Below, in pieces: positions 11,461 to 23,226 of a stretch of 64,000 nt of DNA. Numbering within the stretch: the first letter of the stretch is position 1; each line of letters opens with the position of its first letter. The DNA lies in contig JAJEKV010000014.1 in NCBI GenBank assembly GCA_021234155.1, positions 10,747,563 to 10,811,562 on the forward strand, in the 5' to 3' direction. This stretch comes from Isoetes taiwanensis. Its lineage: Eukaryota; Streptophyta; Lycopodiopsida; Isoetales; Isoetaceae. A model generated the notes under the pieces. The model saw nothing but the letters and a program-made list of their open reading frames with translations. It did no database searches and was not told the DNA's origin. The translations under genes were made by a program, and so were the position numbers.

Positions 11461-11879
11461 TCATTCTTTTTTTTTATTTCCCATTCTTACGCTGTTGACC
11501 TATGGGCCACGCTGACCCTGCTCAAGAGGGTGCTTCCACACTTTGTTCTAACGACCCCGCTTTTCTGGTGCTTACGTTTTAAAGCCCCTTATCATAATTG
11601 TTTTTAAGTGACTTATTGGGAAATCTTTGTTAAAATGGGCTTCCCCATGATATAAGGGGATGGTCTTCATATTTTTTTTGGCCCCAAGTTCCTATGATCC
11701 ATGTTCTGCATCGACATTCCTTCGGATCCTCTTCGTCATCAATGCCTTCATGAAGATCTTTCGGCGACAAAACCAACCATCACCATTACCATCCTTTTTG
11801 CCCCTAAAATTTTTTGGCACCATATTGTAATTGTCGGACTTGTCTTATAAAAGTCTGTACATATTTTTGTGCTAAAAAA

Positions 11880-11896
11880 CTTTTAGGGGAGGCAAG
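11880..11896 (+). other. Polypurine tract of the non-autonomous element
   Basis: TTTTAGGGGAGGCAAG directly precedes the 3' LTR, the expected position of the plus-strand primer. The AGGGGAGG core is also found before the 3' LTR of the miniature element at 30193-30585. Confidence 0.75.
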
Positions 11897-12236
11897 CATT
11901 AACCATCTAGTGGTTAACATTGTGCATGCACATGTTAGGTGTCAAGTGGTGGCGACTGACACTTGGCATGCTTAGGTTAACTTAAGTGTATGGCTTAAAT
12001 TAGTTAGATGTACGGCTCAGATTTGCGGTCTACACTATATTAGACCGGAGCCTCTTCAGATGTACTCAGGTTTGATCTCATATTTGGAGAGCCTCATTTG
12101 GCCACGTTCCCCTTCATTCTTTGTACATATTTCTTTGTCTTGTTCTTGTTTTGTGATCATGAGCATGGCAGCCTTGTAGCATTCGGCAGTCATGGACTGC
12201 TGCTGCAGGGTGTATGCCAAGAACTCACAACTAACA
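11897..12236 (+). repeat. 3' LTR of the non-autonomous element
   Basis: Direct repeat of 9262-9601. Its first two bases are CA instead of TG, a substitution at the internal boundary. It ends in ACTAACA immediately before the second copy of AGGAC. Confidence 0.9.
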
Positions 12237-12241
12237 AGGAC

Positions 12242-12618
12242 CCTTTAAGATGATCCTATCGTTGCCCATGATCGTGTGCTACCTTGTACAAGATCCCCTT
12301 GATCGATTACACCCGCAGTGCCTCATGCCCTTGGGGGTTTAAGCTAGGGAACGTCTCGCGATCCCATCATCGCACATGATCACGTATACCTCGCCATGAC
12401 CCCCCATGGTCATGTGCACGTGCCTTGCATCGTGGCATAAAGATCATCCGAGAGATGGTCTCATCATTGCCCACCATGCTGCGCTCCTCTCACATGACCT
12501 TCTAGTCATGCGCACTCTTGTTGCGCGCTGGCCTAGAGAACGCCCTTTTGGGGTGTCTCATCATCGCCTGCACTCCAAGATTTTCGCATATGCATCCCAA
12601 CTATTCTAGAATACATAC
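12242..12618 (-). other. Chromovirus 3' sequence, degenerate
   Basis: Non-coding sequence matching 51880-52560 in the other chromovirus copy. Recurrent phrases of the type 'GATCCCATCATCGC..ATGATC' give it a repetitive look. It lies between the pol end and the purine tract on the minus strand. Confidence 0.6.
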
Positions 12619-13558
12619 TTACACTAAGGCATAACGAACAAGTGGCTGGGACTTTCTTGTCTTCTTAAAAGCCTTATCGAGAATTAACTCAGGAACTATC
12701 TCGATTTGCTCCTCCGTCATCTCCAACAAGATTGGAGTCTCCAAGAACTCCTCTGGATTTGGAGTGTGCCTCTTTAATAGGCTTACATGGAAGACTTTAT
12801 GGACTTTGAGATGGATTGGCAAATCGAGCTTGTAGGCTTGATTCCCTACTCGCTCTAGGATCTTGAAAGGTCCCGTCCATCTTGAAACAAACTTCTTGCA
12901 ATGCCCAATTCGAAGCTTTGCTTACTTGACCTTAATCTTAAGCCAAACATTATCCCCAACTTGGAACTCCCTTATAGTTCTATGCTTGTCGGCTATGCTC
13001 TTTTGCCGACTTCTTGCTGCCAGAAGATAGCCTCTAACCTCTTCCACTAATGGCTGCATATCAGTCAATATTTGTTGAGGGACTTCAACTTTAGACACTG
13101 ATTATGCCAAGTATCTGGTGTCAAGCATTGATAACCATAGTTAATCATAAAGGGGGACATTTGCGAAGATTCCTGCTTGGTACTATTATATGCAAACTCT
13201 ACCAAGTAGATGCATTTGGATTGCTTGTTCCACACATAGTTTCTCAACATGTCTTCTAGAATTCGGTTGGTGCATTCTGTTTGACCGTCAGTTTGGGGAT
13301 GATAGGCCGTGCTCATAGCCAACTTGATATGGATTGTATTGAAGAAGTCCTTCCAAAAGGCACTTATAAGCTTGGGATCTCTATCGGATATAATTTTCCT
13401 TCGCATCACATGTAGTCTAAATATCTCTTTTGCAAAGAGCAAGGCGGTGTCTAACGCTGTATCCGTGGTTCAACATGGCAAGAAGTGAGTCATCTTAGAT
13501 AATTTGTCGACCACTACCATTAAGGCATCATGGCCCCTTGCTGTTCTTGGGAGTCCGC

Positions 13559-13925
13559 CAGTGTTGTACTAATACGCGTATTTTTGATAAATCCATACGT
13601 ACCGTACCGTACCATACGCATACACGTATTTTTTAAAAAATATGCTTAATGCTTTTTTCAAAAAAAAGGAACCGCTTTTCTCAAAACAGACTCAATTTGC
13701 ACCCACTAGGATTCAAACCTGGGCCTTCCAAATAGCAAACAAACATGCTAACCAACTTTCCAACAGTCTGCTTGTGTTTATATTGCATAATTTGTTATAT
13801 TTAAGTTTTTTTCTCAATTTTTTTAAAAACGATTTTAAGCACTTTAAGTACATTATTGTATAAAATAATTATTTTTTCAAAAATACGTCCAAACGTCTGG
13901 ATGCAGACGCCGACGGACAACATTG
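13559..13925. mobile_element. hAT-type MITE, 367 bp
   Basis: The ends are CAGTGTTGTAC and, reverse-complemented, CAATGTTGTCC: short terminal inverted repeats of the kind known for hAT elements. The flanks GAGTCCGC (13551-13558) and GAGTCCGG (13926-13933) form an 8-bp target-site duplication with one mismatch. The interrupted integrase sequence is continuous across the site in the copy at 29475-29495. No transposase is encoded. Confidence 0.85.
13709..13754 (-). other. tRNA-related sequence inside the MITE
   Basis: On the minus strand, TGGTTAGCATG (13754-13744) resembles a pol III A box and GGTTTGAATCC (13719-13709) a B box, about 25 bp apart. It looks like a tRNA or tRNA-derived SINE piece captured in the element. 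It is too degraded to call a functional tRNA. Confidence 0.45.
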
Positions 13926-14343
13926 GAGTCCGGTTATAAAATCCATGCTCACAACCTCCCACTTAGCAGTTGGCACTGCCAAGGGTTCCTGGAATTTGAA
14001 GCTACTCGGCCTTTGTTTGCTGATAAAGCTGACATTGCCGAATGTAGTTGGCTATCTCCTTCTTCATGCCAGGCCAATAGTAACTACTTCTTATCTTGAA
14101 GTAGGTTTTCATGAACCCTGCATGGCCGGCTATTGGGCTATTGTGAGTATCATGAAGAATTAACTTCCTTACTCCTGATGATTCAGATATAAAGAGTTTG
14201 TCCCTATAGTAGAGAAGATTGCCTTCTCTCTTATATTCTTTATAAGCTTCTCTTTCCTTATCTGTCCTTGCCTCTTTGCAAAGACTAGCCCATATTTCTT
14301 TGAATTCTTTGCTTGATCCTGGGTGGCCAGGATCTGGCGGCTG

Positions 14344-14770
14344 ATATATAATGGAAGCTTCTAGAAGCTACCACTAGAAATTACATATATATTATGATAG
14401 AGAATCCTACCTCCAACCGCAAGTTAGAGAGTCCATAAAAGATAATAAGCAGGTACTAGGCTGAGTAAGGTGCCTAGCATTGCTACTAGGGCCCTACTAA
14501 GCCTATAACTTATTTATAAGAGACTATTTGTTTAACTATGAAATAAATGAAAATACCTGTGATCTTTGCCTTGATCAGATTCCCACGCTTAGCACGAGAG
14601 AAGAGAACTAAATGTTTAGTTCCGAACCCATGTTCCAAGTCCAAGAGAAAAGATGATCAATTTATATCTTTAAGATGCAAATAAATGAGATGAATATAGA
14701 AACTCAAGAACACAATCACCTAACGAGAAGTTATTAGTCCCATATTAAGTAATTATAAATGAAAGTCTAT
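14344..14770. other. No recognised gene
   Basis: Chromovirus homology stops at about 14343. The rest is AT-rich, contains the palindrome AGCTTCTAGAAGCT near 14357, and has no coding frame of note. Confidence 0.35.
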
Positions 14771-15101
14771 TGTTAGAATAAGATAGCTACATGTGTAGAT
14801 AGTAACAAGTACAAAGTAAAAAGTAGAAGGTGGATCATCTCGAAATATTTTGTGCAACATGGCAAAGGTCTTCGACTCAAGGACGTGAAGAACTTCTTCA
14901 AGTCCATGAAGGGCTCTCGACGTTAAACCTTTTTCTCCCTTCCTATATATTAAAAGTGTACTAAGATGTTTTAAATTTTCATGTACTATTATCTATCTAT
15001 ATAATATTCAAGCTTCCAATTGTATGATGATGTTATCAATTAATATAATTCATTGTTAACTTACAAGTTGAGTTTCAACTTGATTTCTTTTATGGCTAAC
15101 A
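14771..15101 (+). repeat. Probable solo LTR, 331 bp
   Basis: The block begins TGTTAGAATAAG and ends ATGGCTAACA, giving TGTTAG/CTAACA inverted termini. A TATATA-type motif lies at about 14945-14950 and an AT-rich polyadenylation-like region near 14998. No clear primer site follows, no purine tract precedes it, and the flanking five bases (TCTAT and ATAAT) do not match well, so the call is tentative. Confidence 0.45.
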
Positions 15102-15172
15102 ATAATTAACATATAAATGACATCATAATGTATAACCTTGAATAACAAACATGGCGGCTAATACTTGCAGCC

Positions 15173-15490
15173 ATGAATACTGGCTCAAGCTCCCAAGGTT
15201 AGGGCAGACAGCATCAGTGGCAACCTAGGAACCTTTTCGGTCAAGAACACGATGAGGAACAAGATATGACGGCTGAAGCTATCAACGGGAGACTAGTCCG
15301 AATGCATAACCAGATGCAGCAACTAATACAGTGGGTCACGCCTTTGATGCATGCACAGGAATATGGACCAATGCCGCCTCCACCACCTCGAGAACCAAAC
15401 GAAGCACCTCAACCAAAGAAGGAAGAAGTCCATGTGCCTGAGAATAACAAGGTGATGCGCACAGAGGGTTGCCCTCCAGTTTCTTGAGGG
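15173..15490 (+). pseudogene. Probable gag N-terminal fragment
   Basis: From an ATG at 15173 a frame with one early stop continues into the open 15266-15487 stretch. It reads as a Gln-rich helix (MHNQMQQLIQWVT) followed by a proline run and charged residues. This is typical of the N-terminal part of Ty3/gypsy gag but has no zinc knuckle. The frame ends at 15487. Confidence 0.4.
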
Positions 15491-15899
15491 TGAATTGGCC
15501 TAAATCAAACCGTGAAGTCATATGTATTTGATGCTGTATAGGGAGTGTTGTGTTATACAGAGGTGTGAGGTGTAAATTCCTCCATCCTTGATTTGGTATA
15601 TTCCAGGGTTTATTCTAGGCTTATTTTATGATCCAACGATCACACATGAGAATAAAAGCGATGTCTCTTAGTAAGTTACCTCGGAAGCTGCATCTTACCA
15701 TCATTTAAGGATCTACATTCATACATTATTAAATGGTTTCAAAGGTGAAACTTGTAGCTTAATTAAAATTTGTAACATTGCACAACACAAGCGATGGCTT
15801 GCAATGCAACTCAAGAACTAGAAGTTTAAAGGGGAGCATATAAATCTAAACCAAAGTTGTGAAGGCAAATATTTTGAGTTTGTCGATGAGAAATTCTTA
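15491..15899. other. No recognised gene
   Basis: No coding frame or repeat recognised. Confidence 0.4.
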
Positions 15900-16101
15900 A
15901 ATATGTAGCACAATAACAGGGGGTTGTTTTTGTATTTTTATACTTTTTTCCCTAAGGTTTTTATATGATTTGGTGGTGTAATCTCGTGGATGTACTAATG
16001 CGTACATCTAGAGCGCGCATACAGTTTCATGTTTTTTTTAATGGCAATTGCCAATGGTTTGACCCCATGTTCTAAAAAAAAACAAAAACAAAAAAAAAAA
16101 A
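15900..16101 (+). repeat. Dispersed repeat D, copy 2, with A-rich tail
   Basis: Matches the reverse complement of 5845-6020. In this orientation it is followed at 16074-16101 by an A-rich tail, which suggests retroposition. Copy 1 has no such tail. No internal pol III promoter was recognised. Confidence 0.55.
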
Positions 16102-16769
16102 GAACAAAATCTAAACGCATGCAGGGCTCGATAGCTTAACTTTCGGAAGGCATGGAAGGCATCTGGGCTTCCTCGATTTGCAGTCATCCAAATCTGCAAG
16201 GGTTATAGTTTTGCAAGGAACCTTTTTTTACAAAGGAGCAAATATATAGCACAGCCACATCCGGATCTCGACTTCCGGCCACGGTTCAAGATGCAAGTTG
16301 CAGATTCCGTTTCTAGCATTAGTTCTGATTCAGAAAAGCTCTCAAACATTAGTTCTTGGGCGAGATTGAGAGCTCTGTTCTATCATCCTTTTGAGCCGGA
16401 ATCCACATCATGTTGTAGGAGTTTGTTGCTGGTCGATTTGTTTGCTGAACACATGCCTTAGGTTTTGTCACAACCTGACAGAAACAAAAGGCAATTTCAT
16501 GGAATTTTAGGGTTCTTGGGTTAGGAAAGATGAACAGGAAAATTCAGGGAAATATAAACTTCACGGGACCAATGGCTTGTCTCACAGATGAAGTCATGAG
16601 ACTTCATAGAATATGGAGTGGTAAGTCTTGGCAGAGATATGGAAAGAGATACAGGTTGCCAGACTCTCTAAGTAATTTTTGCATGAGCTGTGGACAAATG
16701 CACACAATATATCTGCTTGAATATAAAAAAGAGCAGACTTAATCTTTTATGTTGGTCAGATCTTTGCAG
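16102..16769 (+). other. Sequence upstream of the enolase pseudogene
   Basis: Contains an unrecognised 70-residue frame at 16530-16742. The sequence TCTTTGCAG at 16761-16769 resembles a splice acceptor just before the enolase-like exon, so part of this stretch may be a decayed intron. Confidence 0.35.
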
Positions 16770-17801
<1,032 letters not shown>

Positions 17802-18154
17802 TGTTTACCTATGTTTGCTTTTGTTAGGGCCCGAAGGGCCCAATTTTTTTTTTTTAAATATAACAACCACTAATATTAATTAACACAGACCATTACATTT
17901 TATACATTTAAATTAAAATCCCCCTGAAACCCCCTTTGGTTTGGGTGCATATTCACATGGGGGGTTACTCCGGGCAGCGAGAGCTGTTGGATGGGCATAT
18001 TTGCCCTTTATTCCTTGATCTGGATCGTACATAGCGATCCTCGTTTGTGGGGTATGCCTGTACAAGTTTTTGTATACTGTATATTGAAGTTTGCAAAATA
18101 CTATAAGATTTGAGAGAATGTACTTAGTGGTGTTAATTTTGTACATGTATTGTA
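17802..18154 (+). repeat. Foldback-type repeat, copy 2
   Basis: Contains the hairpin GGGCCCGAAGGGCCC (17828-17842), the CCCCCTTTGG block, the arm TTTGGTTTGGGTG and the loop region shared with 3697-3930. The second arm found in copy 1 is absent; similarity ends near GTACATGTATTGTAA. Relative to copy 1 the outer block sits on the opposite side. Confidence 0.75.
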
Positions 18155-18793
18155 AGTCCACTAGCTTGGTATTTCTCTATGGAGCAGTTATTCTTCCTTT
18201 CCAGGCTTGCATGGTTGTATAAGATTGTGGAACTAATGAATGTATTGATAGAAGTGTGCTAAGATTGCTTGAAACGAATTGTTCTTGGCTTTCTGTGTGT
18301 TCATATTTTGTCAAAATAATAAAGATGATAGTAGAAACACATGGGAGATGGCAGGCAAACTCTGGGGTGCTGGGTAAACTTTGGGGTGCCATAGACGAGC
18401 ATGCACCACTGGTGCTTACTTTATTTATATCATGTCTCCCAATTATATTCAAGATCTACATCAAAGGAACATGCGTGCCATATTTGACGTTTTTATTTGT
18501 GTTGCCGCCTCAAAGCTATCACATTTTGTATACATATCAAACAGAGCATTATGAAGTGCAATACAACCCTAATGACATTATTAGCCCGCACTGCATTATG
18601 GGCATAACTGTAACCTTGCTCCATAAATGCTGGAAGCCCACAGCTGGATCCCTGCACAAGAGAAATCCTTGCATCCCCAACTAATGCACACAATGGGGAT
18701 GCTAACACGCTCGCATTACCAGCTCCCTTACCATAAGATAACTTCATGCTAAAGATCCACATTCTTAACAGTAACTAAGCGGGCCAGGCATAT
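18155..18793. other. No recognised gene
   Basis: Open frames on both strands (18256-18684 plus, 18493-18762 minus) overlap each other and show no domain. Confidence 0.35.
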
Positions 18794-18991
18794 TCATGTG
18801 TTTGCAGGGACATGCACTACAATGATAATATTCCATGAAAATTCGTTTGTTTCTGACAATTTATAAGAAGTATGTCTTGCATCTTCTAACGCCCCACACT
18901 TGCTATAGAGCTCTAACACAAATAATCGTTGGTATTCAGCACACCTACTTGCCCTTTCAAGATGGAACAAACTAATCTGTAGCAATACCAA
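18794..18991 (-). pseudogene. PPR repeat fragment
   Basis: Minus-strand frame with the plant PLS-type pentatricopeptide signature: LELYSKCGALEDARH, then a segment ending in FSWNIIIV. These mark the end of one repeat and the start of the next. PPR proteins are organellar RNA-binding proteins. Only about 1.5 repeats remain, without start, transit peptide or DYW domain. Confidence 0.75.
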
Positions 18992-19535
18992 TGCAGCAAG
19001 TCAATCGGAATTTTAAAACTAACCAAAGTTAACAAAACGAATAAGTGCCTTACATTTTCATTCGAGAGCAAAAATTTTCCAAGGTAACTAACCAGATAAG
19101 TCATCATTCATGTTAGCTGCTAATCCCCCATGGGAGGAAGAAGAGGATGTTCAGAAGCAAGCTACAACAAACACATCACATTTCCGCAAGCAAGGTTGGT
19201 TGAAGACATTTGCAATTGCAAGAATCCTCTGAGAATGCTGTTATGAATAAAATGCAATGAAAATTATATTTACCATGCTGTTGTGACGGTGTCCTATGCA
19301 ATCCGAAGAAAGCATATATAAGATGATCTAGAAGCTCATCTATTTGATTGATTTGCATAGCTATAATGTAGCAAATGAAGTCTCCAACTCTGATAGTTCG
19401 TGAAACAACAGTAGTATCCATTTCAAAAACAAAGTTTTTTTGCTTTTTGTTTTTAGAAGAAGACAAGGAAAAAAAAGGGTGGCAGAGCAAGAATAGCCAT
19501 CAAGAATTGCTAAAGATTTGGCAACTTAAGCGATG
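18992..19535. other. Spacer between PPR fragments
   Basis: Nothing recognised apart from a minus-strand 104-residue frame (19176-19490) without domain features. It may be former intron or insertion within the PPR locus. Confidence 0.3.
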
Positions 19536-19781
19536 CTAAAACAAGTGTGGGCCCCGTAACCTATTGAATAGAATAAACTGGAAAGAAAGAGACATTGTAG
19601 TATATTGAATCAGGCATCTATTAAAAAGCATCAGTGCTACCTGAAGATAACCATGCCCACCAGACATGGCAATCAATATGTTCCAAGAGTAAGCATTCCG
19701 CTCATCTATCTGAGTAAAAGTCGCGTGTGCTTTTTGCAAACCTCCACAATTTCTATACATTTGTACAAACAGGTTACCCAC
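19536..19781 (-). pseudogene. PPR repeat fragment, first copy of a duplicated segment
   Basis: Minus-strand frame reading NLFVQMYRNCGGLQKAH, then ERNAYSWNILIA and a GHGYLQVALMLF segment. These are the consensus positions of PLS-class PPR repeats. It begins inside the 680-bp duplicated segment (19621-20300) and is copied at about 20301-20462. Confidence 0.8.
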
Positions 19782-20980
19782 GTTCCAACCCTATCTGTAT
19801 GATTTTAGAGTGAAAGACCTAACCCATGGAGAATCCTATCTCTACAAAATCTTGCAAGCGACAAGTAATACTGTTCACACCCAAAACCCTGTTAGGTTTT
19901 TGTCGAAATGGCTCCAATATTGAAGTCATTCCATAATCAAATACATCACTCATCTGTTTTGTGTGCATGCATCTGCTACTTCTACTGATAATTTTTATTT
20001 TGGTTTTGAGCACGGCAGAGGTCATTCTTTGAATCTAGATCCAAACAAGGCCCAAACCATAATAGGAGATACCTAGTAAAGGGATGGAGTGTATAAATTG
20101 ACGGGTAGCTTGTTAGGAAGTCAAAGTCAAAGTTGTGCAAAGTCGACTAAAAGCTACAACTAAAAAGCCAAAATAAAAGTTGCAGCCGCAGTCAACACCT
20201 GAAGAAGCTTTGAATCAACTTGTTTGTTCCACTTCTGTCAAACTTCTAGTCTAACTTCAAGCTAGAATGTTGGTCAAACATATATGGTCATGAAAGGAGG
20301 TTAAAAAGCATCAGTGCTACCTGAAGATAACCATGCCCACCAGACATGGCAATCAATATGTTCCAAGAGTAAGCATTCCGCTCATCTATCTGAGTAAAAG
20401 CCGCGTGTGCTTTTTGCAAACCTCCACAATTTCTATACATTTGTACAAACAGGTTACCCACGTTCCAACCCTATCTGTATGATTTTAGAGTGAAAGACCT
20501 AACCCATGGAGAATCCTATCTCTACAAAATCTTGCAAGCGACAAGCAATACTGTTCACACCCAAAACCCTGTTAGGTTTTTGTCGAAATGGCTCCAATAT
20601 TGAAGTCATTCCATAATCAAATACATCACTCATCTGTTTTGTGTGCATGCATCTGCTACTTCTACTGATAATGTTTATTTTGGTTTTGAGCACGGCAGAG
20701 GTCATTCTTTGAATCTAGATCCAAACAAGGCCCAAACCATAATAGGAGATACCTAGTAAAGGGATGGAGTGTATAAATCGACTGGTAGCTTGTTAGGAAG
20801 TCAAAGTCAAAGTTGTGCAAAGTCGACTAAAAGCTACAACTAAAAAGCCAAAATAAAAGTTGCGGTACCCAATCAACACCAAGAAGCTTTGAATCAACTT
20901 GTTTGTTCCACTTCTGTCAAACTTCTAGTCTAACTTCAAGCTAGAATGTTGGTCAAACATATATGGTCATGAAAGGAGAT
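19621..20980. repeat. 680-bp tandem duplication, two units
   Basis: Unit 1 is about 19621-20300 and unit 2 about 20301-20980. They are nearly identical except for a few substitutions and a small indel near 20183 and 20864. Both include the PPR fragment and the same 68-codon minus frame (19819-20025 and 20499-20705). The high identity indicates a recent unequal exchange or local duplication. Confidence 0.92.
20301..20462 (-). pseudogene. PPR repeat fragment, second copy
   Basis: Duplicate of the 19621-19781 PPR reading, cut at the unit boundary near 20301 so that the C-terminal part of the first copy is missing. Confidence 0.75.
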
Positions 20981-23100
20981 GGCTAAGAAATATCTTCTAG
21001 TGGGTCACGTTGGTACATTGGTGATATGCCATTGCAATGTCCTGACATTTCAGTATCGATTCCCACGAGGCGTTGGCAAATACTACTTGAACAAATGTTA
21101 CACAAATATAAATACAACATCGATAATTAGTTCTCGAAGTGCTAGTAAATAGTCCTTGAAATGTTATTAAATGTTGATTGATAGATATGTTTGCGAATTA
21201 GAATTATTAGACACATGTTAGGAACAAATGCAAGTGTTCGAAAGAATATACCTTGGACATATGTTGGACATTAATTGACAAGAATGTATTAGGTAATTGC
21301 ACATATGTTGGAAATGTACACATAGATTTTATAAAGATTCTCTTGGATGTCCCCAGATTCCTAGAGATTCTCTTAATATTCCCTTAGAGTCCTCTTGCGA
21401 ATCCCCTAGATCCAAATATTGCTAAGATATCGTGAGATTACATATGAATATTCCATCAAATTCTCAACAATTTAATTTTCACTCACTAACATTCACAGAT
21501 TGCTTCGACATTCTAAAGTACACGTACTGATTCATATGCAAGCAGCACTCGTAGTTGTTGTTGTTCTCATGAATTCAAATGCATCTTGCAAAATTCATCG
21601 CACAACGTGTATGACCATTTTGCAAGACACAACAAAATGGTCATACATGTTGTGCGATGAAATTCTGAACATCATCGACAAAGTTTACCTAATTTGTTTT
21701 TATGTGGTTTAAGGCATATAAAAAGAAAAAGTTGGGCAAGATTTTATATTAGATATATATATGAATTCGTAGAAAGCTGATGCTAGCAAGAAGTATTATT
21801 GTTCCTTTGGGAAACAATCAATATCCACATAGGAGGAACAGCACCGAGATAAAAGGAGCAAGCAGTATTTTTTACCACTGCTTAACCCAAGTATGACCCA
21901 TCAGAACTAGGACTTTTAAAAATGTCACAAAATAGAAAGGGGATACTTACAAAACATGAGCAGTAAGAATGGAATACCAATTCGAAAGTTCTTTCTCATC
22001 TATATCAATTTTTAAACCTTTCAGCATATGGCTAACAACAAAATGTATGATGTCCAAAAGCCTCCCAAATTTAACTTCCAAAAGACAGGCACTCAAAAGT
22101 AAATTACATACATATACCTATTATACACTACAACATTCGTGTATCAAATTGTCAAAGTAATTCTGATGTAGCTAGACTGCCCAATAGACTTCCGCGGTTC
22201 ATTACGCTTTCTCTCATAGGACTTTTTTGAAGAATTACCGAATGCACATCTTTATGTGCATCAAGAACTTAACAAACCTTCCGCACTCGCTTCTTGTGGC
22301 TTCTTTCTGAGGTAAATGTGCCCCATAAAACACCACCTACAGGTGCTACATTGTTATAATGAATCATATTAATCCGGTGCATGCAGTACTGCACATATTG
22401 TGGTCTATCTTTACAGATTTCCATGCTGCAGGCATATGCTGCACACATAACACATACATTTCGTATCAAAACCACTTCAAAATGAACATATTATTCTGAA
22501 ACATTAAACAGCTCACATCCTTTGTGAAGCCATGAGTATCCATCGATGCCAACCTGCAAGTTTCAACTCTAAGCAGGATCAGCTTCTACTTGAAGTTCGT
22601 TCCCAGCACAAAATGCAATTGAATCATCTGAAACAGATAAAAATATAGAACTTGGTAACAGCTTGACCGTGGAAAGAGAGATGATCACAGCCATGCAGAT
22701 ACCAATAAATCTCCAATATAACCATCAAGGTGACCAGCATCAACTGCGATGTGGCTTATTAGCTATATGACAGAGCTTAAGCTAATGTATCGCACTTTAA
22801 AAATTTGTATCTCCTGCATATATGAGCAATTTATAGAGTTAAATAAGCATTGACTAGAAAATTGAGATGCCCCCTTCTTAATAGAGATTTGGGTGGCGTG
22901 CACTGCTGGTCTGCAATGTGGGAGCAGTGTCCACTTGGAGTACGCACACTCAAAATAACCTTATTTCCTGAAAATGAAATTGGACATTCAGAAGACTAGA
23001 ACTCAAAGAACATCAAAGGAATTGCTTTGTCAAAAACTAATTTGCAATAATAAAAATATGCATGAAACACATCCAATAACATAGGTTTCAGACCAACATT
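20981..23100. other. No recognised gene
   Basis: AT-rich sequence. A short inverted repeat occurs near 21586-21660 (CGCACAACGTGTATGACCAT answered by ATGGTCATACATGTTGTGCG). Short frames have no domains. It may include decayed intron or flank of the PPR loci. Confidence 0.35.
21596..21658. repeat. Inverted repeat, ~27-bp arms, short loop
   Basis: The arm CATCGCACAACGTGTATGAC continues into CATTTTG and is answered after a ~9-bp spacer by CAAAATGGTCATACATGTTG. A stable hairpin is possible. Its nature, MITE remnant or microRNA-like foldback, is unknown. Confidence 0.6.
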
Positions 23101-23226
23101 ATGATTATATGCAATGGTGAATTCCCTCTGGACTCCATTTTAGTTGCTCCTGCATCGACCTTAAGCATGATTATATGCAATGGTGAATTCCCTCTGGACT
23201 CCATTTTAGTTGCTCCTGCATCGACC
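23101..23226. repeat. 66-bp tandem duplication
   Basis: ATGATTATATGCAATGGTGA starts at 23101 and again at 23167, and the two 60-66 bp units appear identical. The period is a multiple of three. On the minus strand the surrounding sequence reads weakly protein-like but no family is certain. Confidence 0.9.

Larger units (their letters stand above)
9262..12236 (+). mobile_element. Complete non-autonomous LTR retrotransposon, 2975 bp
   Basis: Two direct LTRs of 340 bp (9262-9601 and 11897-12236) flank a 2295-bp internal region. The element starts TGTTAACC and ends ACTAACA, and is bounded by the 5-bp duplication AGGAC (9257-9261 and 12237-12241). A primer-binding site follows the 5' LTR and a purine tract precedes the 3' LTR. 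No gag, protease, RT or integrase was recognised inside. The longest internal frame is 10659-11270 (203 residues, unrecognised). It therefore depends on an autonomous partner. The paralogous chromovirus at about 51860-51895 shows the uninterrupted target. Confidence 0.92.
7842..14343 (-). mobile_element. Chromovirus (Ty3/gypsy) remnant with two nested insertions
   Basis: Read on the minus strand this is integrase (14343 to 12619), a 3' untranslated stretch, a purine tract (8814-8798) and a truncated LTR (8797-7842). The same order is found at 49875-52745 without the insertions. It is interrupted by an LTR element at 9262-12236 and by a hAT-type MITE at 13559-13925. The 5' half of the element (gag, protease, RT) and the 5' LTR are missing. 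Confidence 0.85.
12619..14343 (-). pseudogene. Chromovirus pol fragment: integrase to chromodomain
   Basis: On the minus strand the zinc-binding and N-terminal integrase region is at about 14343-13930, matching 29070-29480 of the plus-strand copy. The core resumes at 13558 after the MITE. The 13442-13065 frame has SDRDPK and QTDGQTE, which carry the second Asp and the Glu of the DDE triad. The C-terminal domain at 12822-12619 contains VFHVSLLK and the start of a chromodomain (LILDKAFKKT). Stops, frameshifts and the MITE at 13559-13925 break the frame. Confidence 0.88.

Noticed and set aside
18256-18762. Overlapping 142- and 89-codon frames on opposite strands
   Set aside because: No recognisable domain on either strand; likely chance readings.
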